Notes: generated from the sequence alone by a model not told the origin. Shown: positions 24,604 to 37,883, counted from the first letter of the stretch. The stretch is 64,000 nucleotides of DNA from Copromyces sp. CBS 386.78 (GCA_030685235.1 MU839116.1:62001-126000); one strand, 5' to 3'. A program made the numbers and translations.

Positions 24604-26217
24604 ATGGACCCTACGAAGAAACCGCACGTCGGTATTGTGGGAGCGGGCATGGCGGGTTTGCGGAGCGCCGGCTATCTACTCGAACTTGGATTCCAAGTTA
24701 CCATTCTAGAGGCAAGAGACCGTCTCGGCGGAAGGATATACCAGGAGAAGCTACCCAACGGGCATTTCGTGGACATGGGAGCGAACTGGATCCACGGAAC
24801 AAAAGAAAACTCCATCTTCCAGCTCGCCAAGGAGACGGGTACCATCACAACCAACTGGGACGGCGACGCAGCAGTGTTTGATGAGCACGGGCATATGCTC
24901 CCAGCAAAGGATGGCGAGAGGTTTTCCACGATAATGTGGAATATCATTGCGGAGGCTTTCCAGTACTCGGACAAGCACAGCGCTGAGATTGACACCAGCA
25001 GGTCACTTTTGGATTTCTTCAAGGAAAAGGTGGTAGACCAAATTCCGGAGACAGAAGAGGACTATGCAAGAAAACGGGAGATTGTGCTGCAGATGGCGGA
25101 ACTATGGGGCGCATTCGTGGGCAGTCCTGTTGAGAAACAGAGTCTAAAGTTCTTTTGGCTGGAGGAGTGTCTGGACGGAGGTAAGTGAACTTCTCAAACC
25201 CCAATCGTGGATGAAACTGACAAAGAAGCAGAAAACCTCTTTTGCTCCGGCACCTACCGAAAAATCATGGAAAAGATCGTAGCCCCCGTCGTTGATGGCG
25301 GTGCCGATATCAAACTGCAAACTAGAGTCGCCGAGATCTTCGGCAAGTCCACCAACACAACAGGCAACAACACGGTCAAAGTCAAGATAACCGACAACCA
25401 GGTCTACGAATTCGACGAACTCATCCTCACCACCCCGCTAGGCTGGCTGAAGCAAAACCTCCAAGCCTTCCACCCGCCTCTCCCTCCTCGTCTAAGCACC
25501 GCCATCCAAAGCATCGGCTACGGCTGTCTCGAAAAAGTCTACATCTCCTTCCCCAAAGCCTTCTGGCTTGAACCCGACGCCTCCAGCATTAACAACAACA
25601 ACAATGTCAGCCGCACAGTCAGGGGTTTCTGCCAATGGCTCTACCCCTCGTATGCCTCCTCCACCAACCCTTCCCGCTGGACCAACGAGATCGTCGAGCT
25701 CGGCTCCAGCGACCCGTCCGTCGCCCATCCGACCCTGCTCTTTTACATCTACGGCGCCGAGTCCGAGTACGTGACTTCCAAGGTCCGCTCGCTTTCCTCT
25801 TCCTCCAGCCCCGGGGCGGCCGATAAGAACAGCCCCAGCCCCAGGTCCACGGAAGCAGCAGAACAATTCCTCTACGCCTTCTTCCACCCCTATTACTCCC
25901 TCCTCCCCTCCTACAACCCGTCCGACCCCGACTGTCAGCCTTCAGGTTATCTGGCGACGGACTGGCTGCACGACGACCTAGCGGGCAACGGGAGCTACTG
26001 TAATTTCCAGGTCGGACTAAAGGAGGGGGATAAGGATATTTTGGCCATGAGACATGGTGTTCCTGAGGAGGGAATATGGATGGCGGGAGAACATACGGCG
26101 ACTTTTGTGGCGCTGGGGACGGTGACGGGGGCGTATTGGAGTGGTGAGGATGTTGCGAGGCGGGTGGCGGAGGGGTATGGGAGGGGTGTTGTTGGATCTA
26201 GGGAAGCGGCTGTGTAA
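24604..26217 (+). CDS. FAD-dependent amine oxidase (polyamine oxidase-like)
   Basis: Predicted 520 aa, exons 24604-25180 and 25232-26217. The 51-nt intron has donor GTAAGT and acceptor GCAG and joins ECLDGGENLFC in frame. N-terminal Rossmann FAD motif VGIVGAGMAGLRSAGYLL (about residues 9-26), then EARDRLGGR and the GANWIHG segment typical of polyamine oxidases, LTTPLGWLK in the middle, and the C-terminal flavin motif GIWMAGEHTATF...GTVTGAYWSGEDVARRV. It should oxidise an amine, plausibly spermine or a derivative, releasing an aldehyde and hydrogen peroxide; the substrate is inferred. It is not LSD1-like: there is no SWIRM or tower domain. It ends in EAAV, so no clear PTS1. A Ser/Pro-rich insert lies at about 25790-25860. 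Confidence 0.92.
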
Positions 26218-28372
26218 GGAGGTTTGGGAGGAGGACGATGGGAGAGGAGGAATGGTGTGATGAAGATGCGAGAAGAGCAGCGTGATGTCTTTACGATTGT
26301 TTAGCGGGAAGGAATTAGATCGGCTCAGCAGGACGGGTTTCGGGATAGGGAGTTCTTGGTTACATGTAGCGTTTGTTTGGATTCAGAGGAGTTGCGATGG
26401 CGTTACCAGAGTATTCTTTAGCTTGTTGCTCAACTGGTGCTCAACGGCGTGATATTTTACTTTAAACTAATGTAACCCACCCACGCCCACGCCCTGTTTC
26501 AAAGTTTCACATCTGCTCGGAATAGGCGAGTGTCTTGATATGAGGTCGTCAGACATGACATGCTGTATGGTCGAAGGGGGGAATCTTTTAATGTTTGTTT
26601 AAGTTCCGAGACGTTGGGATACCGTTCCGGGTGGCGGATACACAAGATATGGTCTGATAGATGGTCCTCATTCATGGCGTGCGGCGTTGCGAATTTTGTG
26701 ACACCCGGACACTGGAGTGATACCTGACAATTCGCAGATCTACGTTTGGACGTAGCAAATAAATGGTAAAGTCATGGCGACGTCAGTGTTCAGTTTTTGC
26801 TGTCTAGGTGTTTCCGTCGATGCGCGTTCAGGCAGCAATTCCACCCGTTGACCTGGAGTTGACATATTGACCGAGCGGCTTGGGGCCGGGGAGAGGCCTG
26901 GACGAACCGGAGATAGATCTACGGGCCCTCGAATCTTGGGGTTTGTGGTAGATCTCAGCTATCAGACCAGCCTCCTCGGTTGAAGAAAACAAGTTCTTCG
27001 CCACTCATTCTAATTTGGAATGGGCATCTAGAATAAGCGATGAACCTGAAGCGAATGTGATGGCCCTGATGAGCGGCCAAGCTACACCGTGACCGACAAG
27101 CACATGGTGTTGACTGGAGGTTGAATCAAGGGAAAATGGTCAACTGATTGGCGATACTGACCCCCTTGAAGCCTGTCACGGGGTTGGCCCATTCAGCACC
27201 CGGGCAAAGCAGTGACCCCAATACACTACTACATGGAACTCCGCACCTCCATGGATCTTTACCAGGGATCGCTTACTGCCCCCAGCGCTTGCACCACCCA
27301 GTTGATGCAGTTGATGTCCAGTGGAGGTTTTAGTGGTGCATCCTATGCCCCTCCACCAAGTTGTTCCTTCCACGACTTTTGAACACTGGAAACACAGCGT
27401 GCGATTCAGGCGGTTCAGTTGGGAAGTACCACTGCCAATCAATTACAAGCGGACGGACGACCTTCCATCTCTCTGCCCGCCTTCGTGGGTGCATTCACAG
27501 GGCATTCTTCAACCGCATCCTTATCACCTTTTCCTTAGTCAGTCAGTAGGCCCAAGTTGAGTCACGGCCTTTTACGACTTTCAAGTACCAACAATATTCC
27601 CATCTTTCTTTTCCTCCATCGGATTGGTTTAGATCACGCCGTCAGATCGGCTCCGGATCACAGCGGTGTTCCTGAAACAACAACAAACCACGATTATTAC
27701 AGGCTTCCCACTCTGCCACTCCCTTCTTTCGCCCCGTGAACGTCACCAGCCCCGGGCTTCGCGTTATCTTATCAACAAACGGATAAGGCAACCGACCGTT
27801 ACCTGTACACCTTACAAGAGACAGGAACTATTCCTAGACGACCACAACCCGAACCACCTCCTCACAGCCCTCTATACATCTCTCCATGACCAACTAGTTA
27901 GACTTTCCCAGAAAGGTAGACCAGACCATCTTCAACTCCCAAAAACCAAATACAACCCAGCGATGCCCGCCGTTCAATCATGACCTTCCCCGTCTTCCGC
28001 TACCTCGTCCATACCGCTACTCGGCTTCCTGTTGGATGGTTGTTGTCATTGGAGCGCACTCTTCAGTGATCCAGTACCCCTTCGCCATCCTCGCTCGATA
28101 TCCCATAGGCTTGTCATCTCACTCTGTCTTGACATTTACCGGAGACCCTGAACAGGTTGCGTGCCGTTAACCGACCGACTTCGGCGTCTAGACTTATACC
28201 CTTCCTTATACACACGCGCTTCGGTCTACGCTGTCTGCCTAGAACCGCCACTTACAACTCTCCCGGCATACCTTGACGACCACTGCGGGCTTCACACCTC
28301 GTTCCCCACGAGAACTCGCCTACGATATCCAAACATAATCACGAACGAGCAGACGAACGAACGAACAAAAAC
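26218..28372. other. Intergenic / atg2 upstream region, no gene seen
   Basis: About 2.1 kb. 27550-28372 is C/A/T-rich leader-like sequence with several small ATG frames that could be uORFs of atg2. None has a recognisable product. Confidence 0.5.
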
Positions 28373-31300
28373 ATGTCCTTCTTTTATCGGTCCTTCACCA
28401 ACTCGCTTCTACCGAAGCAGTTGCTTCGCTTCGTCTTAGCACGCCTAGACATCCTTGACTCCCAGGCACTTGATCTAGACAACCTCAACTTTGCTATTGG
28501 GCGAAATACTGTTCTAGAGTTTCGTGACGTTGGACTGATTCTATCCGTATGTGATGCCCCGTATCTGCACTGCTCTGTCATCATACTAACCACCCGGTGC
28601 TGCTTCTTCAACAGAAACTCGAAGCCCTCGCAAAACTTCCCCCAGCTTTCAATATCCAAAAGGCCAAAGTCCTCCTACTCCGCATCACATTACCGGTCGA
28701 TATCTTCAACAGTCCATTAACAGTCGAGGTTGAAGGTGTTGATGTTAGGATACGGGTGGCGTCCAAGCAAGAGCAGGATGAACAAACGGCCAAGAAGAAG
28801 GGAACACATAAGGACGATGAGGAGGCTGTGCCAACTGCTGCCGACCTAGCACAATCTTTCCTGCAGACGGCAGTCCCGGCCGACGAGAAGAGGCGGCTGG
28901 AAAAGGCTCTCGCTGAGGAAGCACAAGAGGCGCTGTCCGAGTCCATGAGCGACTCCGAAACTGATGACGATGGCTCCTTTGCTACCTTTGGCACCGGTCA
29001 GGGCTTATCGTTACCAGCCTTCTTCACCAACTTCCTGCAGGGCATCTTGGACAGGCTCCAGATCCGAATTCACAAGGTCACCTTCCAACTCGATATGCAA
29101 GTACCCGTCGAACCGGGTCTATCGACGACAGAACTCGTTACCTTCCAGCTGGCGCTGGACGAGGTCATTGCGGAAGGAGTCACGGCACCTGGACAACAAG
29201 GAGATGGTTCACCTGCGATAGTACCGAGGGAGGGCAAGCGACATATTCTCCTGGACAATCTTCGGGCGTTCCTGATCACGGAAGCGAACGTATTCTCTTC
29301 TCTGCTACCGACCCAGTCAGCACAGTCATTGGTGAAATCCCAGGGACCAGCACCCCATGATGTACCGTCAACACTTCCCGATATGTCGGGTTCAATGCAG
29401 TCATCAGTGGGAGGCTTGGATATGAGCTTAAACCCAGATCAGATGGAGGCCCTGGATATGCTTGCACAGAGCCACTACGAGGTACGCGATAGCGAAGATG
29501 CTCTGAATATTCCGTATGAGGACGACACCCGGGATCCAGAAGCCGAAAAAAATGTTGATGGATCTTCGCCTCTTTCGACGCCCAGGGCTTCCATCTACCA
29601 GGAACATGACGCACCGATTCTCCACGACCATGCCAACTCGGCTGTCATGGAACATCAACCGGAACTTTGGTCGTCCTACGAGCGGGGGATTCGATCAGAA
29701 CCTGCTCTTCATCGTCCAACGAGTATTCAACCTCCGAATATGCCCTCTGGTGCTATGTCTCTGGGACACTCTGAGCCTTCTTCGTCTGCTAGTTCAGTAC
29801 GGTCGGACGATGATCTACCAAGCGCTGATGTGGAGGACCTCGCACAGTCACATCTCTACAGCCATGAGGAGGCCGAGAGTATGTACATGAGCGCGTTCTC
29901 CGATGCCCGTTCAACGGTGATTCCAGGAAGCAACATGCCAGGGGCTTGGGAGTCTGAATCTTCAGGGGGTGAGTCAGGCTCAGGGCAAAGCCCCCCAAGC
30001 ACTCAGCCTCCGGTCACAGGCGAACCGCAATCACCCCCTAGGGATGACCTAGAACTGCCTGGCCCACAATCTGCCCCCGAATCGATCCAAGGTGATGAGC
30101 CACAGCAAGAAAATACACCACGCGGGATTACGAGAATGGTCAAGGAGATTGTATCATTAGACTCTATATCGGTCTACGTTCCTTCGACGAGAAAACAGCA
30201 GGTTCCGATACCAGTCACCAACCTTGCGAAGTCGAATCCCAAGCTTCCAGGTGCGTTTTCGGTTCACCAATCATATTACAGTAATACTACAGATCAGTCA
30301 AAACTGTTGACTCCGGAGAAACCTGAACGGGATCACCATGATGAGGGCATCGAAGTCGTTCTCAAGCCTCTGACATTGCGGTTCGATTCGTCAGTGGGAT
30401 TCCTGCTTGCCATGGTCGTTACACGGCTGTTGGAAGCGTTTCAAGGGTCTTCAGACGAGGCTACGAAAGCCGAGCCCTCTAAGGACGAATCAAGTCTACC
30501 TGATATCAAGGTTACCTTGGAACAGGTGACAGTACAATTTCTAGAGAAGCTATCTGGTGTTGCCGATACCGCGAAGAGGATATTCGAGGCACGAAAACCC
30601 GACTTCGGCTCGGATGTTCTCCTTGAGGCCAGTCTTACGAACTTAAATGCTTCTACGCAGAAGTCCGAATCGCAAACGGAGGTAAATGTCGACATCGAGA
30701 AGTTCACGTTCGGTTATGCCGACGAACCCATCATCTCGTTTAAGGGCGAGGCTGACATGTTCGGCTCTACATCGACTGTCGCTGCGCTACCCATTGGAAA
30801 GGACATTGCAGTCAAGACCACTATAAAATCCGACGTGACTCGGGTTGACGTACAGACACTACCTCTCTACATGAAGCTCGACCTACAGAGGTTAGACGAG
30901 ACATTTAGCTGGTTTGGAGGGCTGAGCAGTTTTCTCAACATGGGATCGTTAGAGGCCTCAGTAGAAAAGGCTGTACAGAAACCAACGAAACCCCCACAAA
31001 AGGCTCGGGGCGTGCGCTTCGAAGACCCGATTGATCCCATGGAGAAGCGGTCAGGGAGCAAGATTGATGTGCGCATCAATGCTGTGCAAGTGGACGTGAT
31101 CGGCAAAGACTGCAGTGCAGTCTTGAACACGACCGCCCTCAAACTAGCACACCGCGAAGAATTAATCGGCGTTCACTTCTCCAAGATCAGGCTCTCCGGA
31201 CCTTACGTGAGGAATTCTCATGCTAAGCCGCCAGTCGTACTAGACTTGTCTAATACAATGCTGAAATACGTCTTGACGCCTCGGACAGAGGATCTCGAAC

Positions 31301-34300
31301 GGCTTCTTGAACTTATTACACCCTCAAAGGTCAAGTTCGACGAGGACGAGGATGAGATTATGGTGGATACCTTGCTAAGGCAGAGGAGGAAGGGGTCAGT
31401 TCTTGAGTTGAGCGTTGGTCTTGTCAAAGTGAGGGCGGGCAACTTGGCTCTGCTTGACTGTATCCCGAGTTTGGTGGAGGACCTTGCCAAACTAGGGACG
31501 GTCGCAAAGTATCTACCTGAAGATGACAGGCCGGGTCTGCTTACGCTTGGGCAGGTCACAAATGTGGACTGTGAAGTTGATGTCGGAGGCAGGTTTGGGG
31601 TTGTCAACGCGCGACTGGAAAACCTTGAGCTGGCACAAATCACGGTACCGTCGTTGGTGGCCCTCGCGGTAGGGGTTATCAAAGTCAACCGGAACGAGAA
31701 GGACGATGCGAAGAAAGAGGAGCTGGTTAGCACGTCCACTGCCAAGGCTTCGGGTACCTCGCAGGCGCCTGTCCTGATGATGCGCATGATCGACGACATC
31801 GAACCGGTGTTGAAGGTCAAGCTTTTTGGCCTGAACGTGGACTACCGAGTGCCGACAATTATGGACGTGCTGGGGCTTTCTCAAGAAGACACGACACCGG
31901 AGGAATATGATGCCCATTTAGCTGCCTCTGTCGCGAACCTTGGAGGCCAGGCGACTGCTGCGCTGAGGAGACAAGATACGCCAGAGAGCCCCGTGGTGGA
32001 AAGGGAGTTCAAGCCCATCAAGCTTGACGTAGCTTTCCGCGACTGCGTCATTGGCCTCAACCCTCTCGGGCGACCTTCAAAGCTGGCTATCGTACTGGCG
32101 GACTCGCATCTGGAAGCCATTCCGGGCAAGGACAGCACGCTTGACGCTACAGCAACGTTGAAGAAGGCGTGCATTCTTCTCATTGACGATGTGAAAACCC
32201 TGCAAGACGGCCAGATCAACACACGAGGACGCACCCCAGCCATGAGCACTCCTCAGGCTCATGAACTATGCAAAAAGGGATTCGTCAGCATTTGCGAGAT
32301 ATCATCCGCAAAGGCTGTCGTCAAGGTTGGCAAAGATGACGATGGTGAATCTCATGTCGAGGTGTTTGTCCGTGATGACCTGCTTGTTCTCGAGACTTGC
32401 GCGGATTCAACACAGACACTCATCTCACTAGCCAACGCGCTTACACCACCCACTCCCCCTAGCAAGGAGATCAAGTACAGGACGTCCGTGTTGCCTGTTG
32501 AAGATCTGTTCGCGTCTATCACCCATGATGCGTTCGGAAGAGCAGAGGGCGAGTATGACTTCGACAAGGACTTTGCGGGTGCTCAGGGTGCTGAGTACGG
32601 GAATGAAGACGATGATGACTATTACGGCATAGGAAGCACGGAGCATCTCGAAGTTCAGTCAGAGGGATATGGTGTCGCTGAGGAACTCTTCGATGCTACG
32701 AACAGTTCGATACTGGGGGGTGATATTGAGGTGGAAAATACGAATGACGGCATGCTCGTCAGCGCGGCAAACCTTGACGAGCCGCCGGCCAGCAGTCAGA
32801 GTGAGAGTGACCTGGATATTCAGGAGAATTACTTCTCTTCTGAACCGGTCAAGAACACGACGCTCCGCTGGAACTCGAGGAAGAACCTGTACGACCAGTC
32901 GAGTGATGCCAAGGTCTTCAAGAGCCCTCTCATCATCTGCGTTCGGGATGTTCATGTCATCTGGAATTTGTACGATGGTTACGACTGGGTTCGTACGCGG
33001 GAGATTATCACCAAGGCGGTCCAGGATGTGGAAGCGAAGGCTTACGAACGCAAGGCTCGAGCTGAACGCCACACTCATGAGGACGAAGGAGATGAAGCGT
33101 CGGTCGTTGATGACTGCTTGTTCAATTCGATTTATATCGCGGTGGGACCCAACGGTGACCCAACCAACCTCAGACGGGCTATAAACCAGGAGTTGCAGTA
33201 TCAGGACACCACCACCGAAACCGAGTCGATCGCCACCACCGCATTCACCACCTCAACTGCCCGCGCTTCAGGACACCGTCAATCACGGCCAAGGGGGAAG
33301 ACGCTGAAGCTTAGCCGCAGCAAGAACCACAAGATCACGTTCGAGCTAAAGGGCGTTAACATCGACGTTGTGACCTTCCCACCCGGCAACGAGACGATCA
33401 ACACTATCGATGTTCGCATCCACGATTTGGACGTCTTCGACCACATCCGGACCTCAACATGGAAGAAGTTCGCCATGTACGACATTGATGCAGGCGAACG
33501 AGAGCTTAGCAAGCACATGGTCCATCTCGAGGTCCTCAACGTTAAGCCTGTCCCGGATTTACCGGCTACGGAGCTCGTGGTCAAGGTTAACATCCTTCCA
33601 CTGAGACTCCATGTCGACCAGGATGCTTTGGACTTTATCACGAGGTTCTTTGAGTTCAAGGATGAATCGCAGCCTATTCATCAGTCAACTAGCGATGTGC
33701 CGTTTGTTCAGCGCTGCGAGGTCGGTGATGTGCCGATTCGTTTGGATTTCAAGCCAAAGCGGGTTGATTATGGCGGGCTGAGGTCTGGTCGCACGACAGA
33801 GTTTATGAACTTTGTCATCCTTGAGGATTCCAGGCTCGTGTTGAGACATGTTATCTTGTATGGTGTGTCTGGACTCGACACGCTGGGCCAGAAGCTCAAC
33901 GACATCTGGACCGCCGACGTCAAGTCGACTCAACTCCCAGGCGTTCTAGCCGGCGTGGCGCCCGTCCGCTCGCTCGTTAATGCCGGCTCGGGCTTCAAGG
34001 ACCTCATCGAGATTCCCATCAGGGAGTACAAAAAGGACGGTCGGATCTTCCGCAGCATTGGCAAAGGCGCTACGGCATTCGCAAAGACCACCGGCACAGA
34101 AGTCGTCAAGCTAGGCGCCAAACTCGCCATCGGCACTCAATACGCCCTCCAAGGCGCCGAAGGCATGCTAGCCAAGAGCCCACCCACAGGCAGCCACAAC
34201 TACGCCCACGCCGGCCCATCCTCGTCCTCGGCGGCCGTACCAGGCGGAACAGACTTTGACGTTTTGGACGAAGATGAATTTGCCGACGACCACACGCCTA

Positions 34301-34692
34301 AAGCAATCAGTCTCTACGCCGACCAACCGTTGGGCATAATGCAAGGCATGCGTGGCGCCTACGCCAGCTTGTCTCGGGACATTGCGATCGCCAGAGACGC
34401 GATCATCGCGGTGCCTACTGAAGTGATGGAAAGCTCGAGCGCGCAGGGAGCGGCGAAGGCGGTGCTGATGCAGGCGCCGACGATTCTGTTTAGGCCGGCG
34501 ATCGGGGTGAGCAAGGCAATTGGGCAGACGTTATTGGGTGCGACGAATGCGTTGGATCCGAATCATCGGAAGAGGATTGAGGCTGTGAGTTTTTTTTTCT
34601 CCTTTTCGTCCACTTTCCCCTTGCGAAGTTGAGATGTATAAATTGATTATGTGCTGACTGGTGTGATAAAACAGAAATACAAGAAACACTAA
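28373..34692 (+). CDS. Autophagy-related lipid-transfer protein Atg2
   Basis: Predicted 2053 aa, three exons: 28373-28546, 28615-34584, 34675-34692. Junctions are phase 0 with donors GTATGT and GTGAGT and acceptors ACAG. Atg2 is a rod-shaped bridge that moves phospholipids from ER to the growing phagophore with Atg9 and Atg18. Seen: an N-terminal chorein-like start, LPKQLLRFVLARLDILD...LDNLNFAIG..., where the lipid channel opens; a long Ser/Asp-rich acidic low-complexity stretch at about residues 300-520; and the conserved C-terminal region SLVNAGSGFKDLIEIPIREY...GIGKGATAFAKTTGTE-like block (here RSIGKGATAFAKTTGTEVVK) near 33970-34110, the ATG2 CAD-type motif. Length fits fungal Atg2. The last exon carries only KYKKH plus stop. 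If the last intron is retained the frame runs about 12 residues further to a stop at 34632. Confidence 0.93.
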
Positions 34693-35289
34693 GCGTAAGG
34701 AAAGGCAATGGGCCTCCTTGCTTTCGTCGTCGAACACGATTACGATTATAGTTGAATGGATGGATATACGGAACGAAACGAGTACGGTTGTTTATGTTTG
34801 GGTCAGTTGCCTTTCGAGCTCTAGATGAGCCTCGACTATGGTAGGAAACGACGCGGCGCCTGATTTCCGTTCGGGCAAGAAAGAGATATTAGGTCTTCCC
34901 CCGTCTTTTCTTTTCCCTTTCCTTTGTCACTCACACAAGCATGGAACGCATGGAATCAAGGCAAGGTAGCCGTATGGCTTTTCCGTTATGGGTATGGTCT
35001 TTTAGAGCCTGTCTTTCAAATCACTGTTGGTATTGGGTATGGGTTGGGTTGGTAACTTGGTATGGGTTGGTTGGTTGGGTACACGGGGCAGCACAGGCAT
35101 TATGGTTAGTTTTGTTTTTGTTCTCACTTGTGGTTAGTATCAGATGGTACCAAGACAGATAGGAAGATAGGAAGGCAGATGAATGCATTATTATAATCTT
35201 GACCTTCCAATTTGTTAATGGAGGAGAGTGACCATCACCGCAGCATTGATAAAATGAACGGTAGAGAAAGAAACTCAACAAGAAAACAA
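34693..35289. other. Intergenic, atg2 3' UTR to tRNA
   Basis: About 600 bp. Contains a TGGT/GGTT-rich low-complexity patch at about 35030-35090. No gene seen. Confidence 0.5.
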
Positions 35290-35361
35290 GGTCCGCTGGC
35301 TCAATGGCAGAGCGTCTGACTACGAATCAGGAGGTTCCAGGTTCGACCCCTGGGTGGATCG
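35290..35361 (+). tRNA. tRNA-Arg, anticodon ACG
   Basis: 72 nt folding into a full cloverleaf: acceptor GGTCCGC pairs with GTGGATC (two G-T wobbles), D-arm GCTC...GAGC, anticodon stem TCTGA/TCAGG with loop CTACGAA (anticodon ACG, reads CGU and, as inosine, CGC/CGA), T-arm CCAGG-TTCGACC-CCTGG, discriminator G. No intron. CCA is not encoded, as usual in eukaryotes. The internal A and B boxes lie in the D- and T-arms. Confidence 0.95.
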
Positions 35362-35397
35362 AAATTTCGCAGTTCTTCAGAGTTTCCGAGGTTTCTC

Positions 35398-35421
35398 TTT
35401 TTTTCGTTGCAACTTTTTTTT
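35398..35421 (+). terminator. Pol III terminator T-runs downstream of tRNA-Arg
   Basis: Seven T (35398-35404) followed by eight T (35414-35421), 36 bp after the tRNA end. T-runs of four or more stop RNA polymerase III. Confidence 0.7.
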
Positions 35422-35526
35422 CTTTTTTCGCTGTGGAGATTCAAGTGGTGGTGGTGAAGGGTGAAGAGTGCATGGGTGATCCTTGATGGTGGAGTCTTTC
35501 GGATGTCATACATATCAGCCCATATA

Positions 35527-35578
35527 GGTTTGTTAGCGTGGTTCTTACCCCATATTTTCTTACAAGGGGGTTTGTAAG
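35527..35578 (+). repeat. Left terminal inverted repeat of the Tc1-like element
   Basis: Starts with an 11-bp perfect match (GGTTTGTTAGC) to the complement of the right end, then about 40 bp of imperfect match including ACAAGGGGG. Confidence 0.85.
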
Positions 35579-37384
35579 GCAGGATAGGTCTATCTACGCT
35601 ATCTAATTAGCTGAAATCGCTTAATTTCAAGGTAAGAAAGCGCTGAATTAATAGACGGCCGCACACAAACCTCTTATTCTAGTATACGAACGCTAAAATC
35701 ACCTAGAATCAAACCCTATTAACTCTTATTAACCTATCCCTACCTTTTATAATAAGTAAAGTTAAAGGGTATTTATAATTTATTTATAAAGTATTTGTAG
35801 GGTATTTATAGCAGTTTAGTAGATCGAACCAACTAGATTTTAGGATTACGACCGAAAATTTAATAAATTTCTAACCAGATTATAATTTTCCAGCCAAATT
35901 ACAGACTAGACCAAAAATCCTCTAAATTACCTATTTAAGCTTATTATATTCAAAAAGGCCTATAAACGCTAGATTTCGAAAGCGATGAAATTTAAAACTT
36001 TAAAACGAAAATTTACTCGCCGTATAGACTACTATAACGCCCGTATATATTCGCTAAAAAGTTTATTATATATAACCCTCCTTTTCTAATATATATAATC
36101 CTTATCTTTTACCCCTATACACTTTTTTAATCTTACCCTCTTTTATAATTTTTATACTTATTTCGCTAATCTTCTTTTTTTAATACCCCGCTGCCAATTC
36201 CCCTAAATCGTTAACCCTCCCTAAATTAGGTAAACTTCTCAACCTTCTTAATATTAAGAGGATTACGAAGATTAAGATAATAATACCGATATTAGAGATA
36301 ACGAGAACTTCGTTTACGCGGATAATTTAAATTATAATTATAGTAAGTGCGGTAGCGAAGTAAACTTGCTGCGCAATATATAAATCCTCCTAATTACGAA
36401 CTTTCGGCGCGCTACCAACCGCCCCGCTATACCTAATTAGTATATTTACCTTCATTATACGTTATCTATTACTAACTATTATTTTTAACGCTTCGTTTAT
36501 AAGTATTATTATTATTATTACCCGGTTTCGAAAACCTTTAATTACCTTTATTATCGCTATAAGTACTTCTATCTTTACCGTTATTAAACGCCCCTACCTC
36601 GGTTAATTAATCCTTCTTATTAATTAATACAGTTAAACTATCTTTTTCTTTTTAATATTCCCCTCCTAAACGAAATGTAGTATATACTATTTATAAAGAG
36701 CGTATTATTTATAAAGCTCTTCGTACGTATACGAAGATAGAGTATAAGGATATTATTACCGCCCTTAACCTTTTTATTAAATAGGTATAATATATTTATT
36801 TTGCTAAGGCTACCCTTTACCGCAACTTTAGGGGTAGGCTATTTATTATTCCGCTATTCCTAATTAAAATTTTCGTTAAGTATATAAATACCCTTATAAA
36901 ATTAAAGAGGTTCTTATTATAGGTGGAATTAGGAAGGCGTATATTTAAATTTAATAAATACTATTACTAATCTATTTAAATTATAATAAAAGCTTAGGGT
37001 ATTTATTATATCGAATAATTAATTTACTTTCCCTTATTTAATTAGACCCGTCGTTTTCGCCTTAAATTCGTTTTAAAGTACGCCGGCCTTATACCTTTCG
37101 AATAAGAGTCTTAGATTTAGAGCGACGAAACCTAAATTAATAGTATTATTTAAAGCCGTCGTTTCGTTACCTTCTTTAAAAACGAAAAGATCGCCGACTT
37201 TACTAAAATTAAATTTAAGGCTCGAAGGTAGATATTCTAGGCCTACTTTATAGGTAATAAAAAGGGTACGTTCGTATTCTAGAATTATAAAGATTAGAGT
37301 ACAATTACTAGCGATATATATTAAAAGTACATCCTCCCTCTTTTATAATAATTCTAATAGCAAAATTCGTCTTTTATCGTTATA

Positions 37385-37560
37385 TAAAATAATACCCCAA
37401 TTTACAATTCAAAATCGACGAAGGTATTTATAAAGGAGGCCTTTATTAGTGCGACCATTATCGACTAGCCCCTATACTCCCTTAATTTTAACCCTATCGA
37501 AAACGTTTAAAATTAGATAAAATAATAGATCGAGAGCGAATACTCTATTAAACTAATTAG
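37385..37560 (+). pseudogene. Tc1-type transposase C-terminal ghost
   Basis: One plus-strand frame carries the second and third catalytic regions: 37463-37507 reads D, stop, PLYSLNFNPIENV. In Tc1 transposases this is D-W-P-x-Y-S-P-D-x-N-P-I-E-N. The Trp stop and Asn-for-Asp changes are single transitions. Just before it NNTPIYNSK matches the DN.PIH box. Confidence 0.85.
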
Positions 37561-37829
37561 GAATAACCTTAAGCTGGCAATTAAGAAGGTATAGGAGGCT
37601 ATTCTAAAGGATTACCTACTACGCTTAGTATATTTAATGCCCAAAAGAATTTAGGTGGTTATTAAGGCTAACGGTGGGTATACCGATTACTAACCTAATT
37701 GAAGTTATGGTTACGAAATAGTATTCGGATTTTCTGGATTTTAGTATGGGAAATTGATTGATTCGCCGTAACTCTGTTATCCCTATTCCTGCTCTGTGGG
37801 CCTGAAATACGTAATTTTACTGGTTTTTA

Positions 37830-37881
37830 CTCCTATAACCCCCCTTGTCGAAAACCCCTATATGTACCGAGCTAACAAACC
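37830..37881 (-). repeat. Right terminal inverted repeat of the Tc1-like element
   Basis: Reverse complement of the left end with scattered mismatches and a few one-base gaps; the outer 11 bp are perfect. Confidence 0.85.
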
Positions 37882-37883
37882 TA

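Larger units (their letters stand above)
35525..37883 (+). mobile_element. Tc1/mariner-type DNA transposon, RIP-degraded
   Basis: Seen: imperfect terminal inverted repeats of about 50 bp (35527 onward and back from 37881) starting GGTTTGTTAGC, flanked by TA on each side (35525-35526 and 37882-37883), the target duplication of Tc1/mariner elements. The internal 2.3 kb is very AT-rich. The plus strand keeps a transposase ghost: about 37385-37560 reads NNTPIYNSK..., then a stop in place of Trp, then PLYSLNFNPIENV, i.e. the Tc1 'qDN.PiH' and 'YSPDLNPIEN' blocks with Asp-to-Asn, His-to-Tyr and Trp-to-stop changes. An HTH-like stretch ending in KATLYRNFRGR lies near 36800-36840. No frame is intact. 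It sits 163 bp downstream of the tRNA-Arg gene. Confidence 0.9.

Noticed and set aside
35304..35486. 60-codon plus frame starting inside the tRNA
   Set aside because: Its first codons are the tRNA-Arg body itself; this is a known kind of spurious translation.
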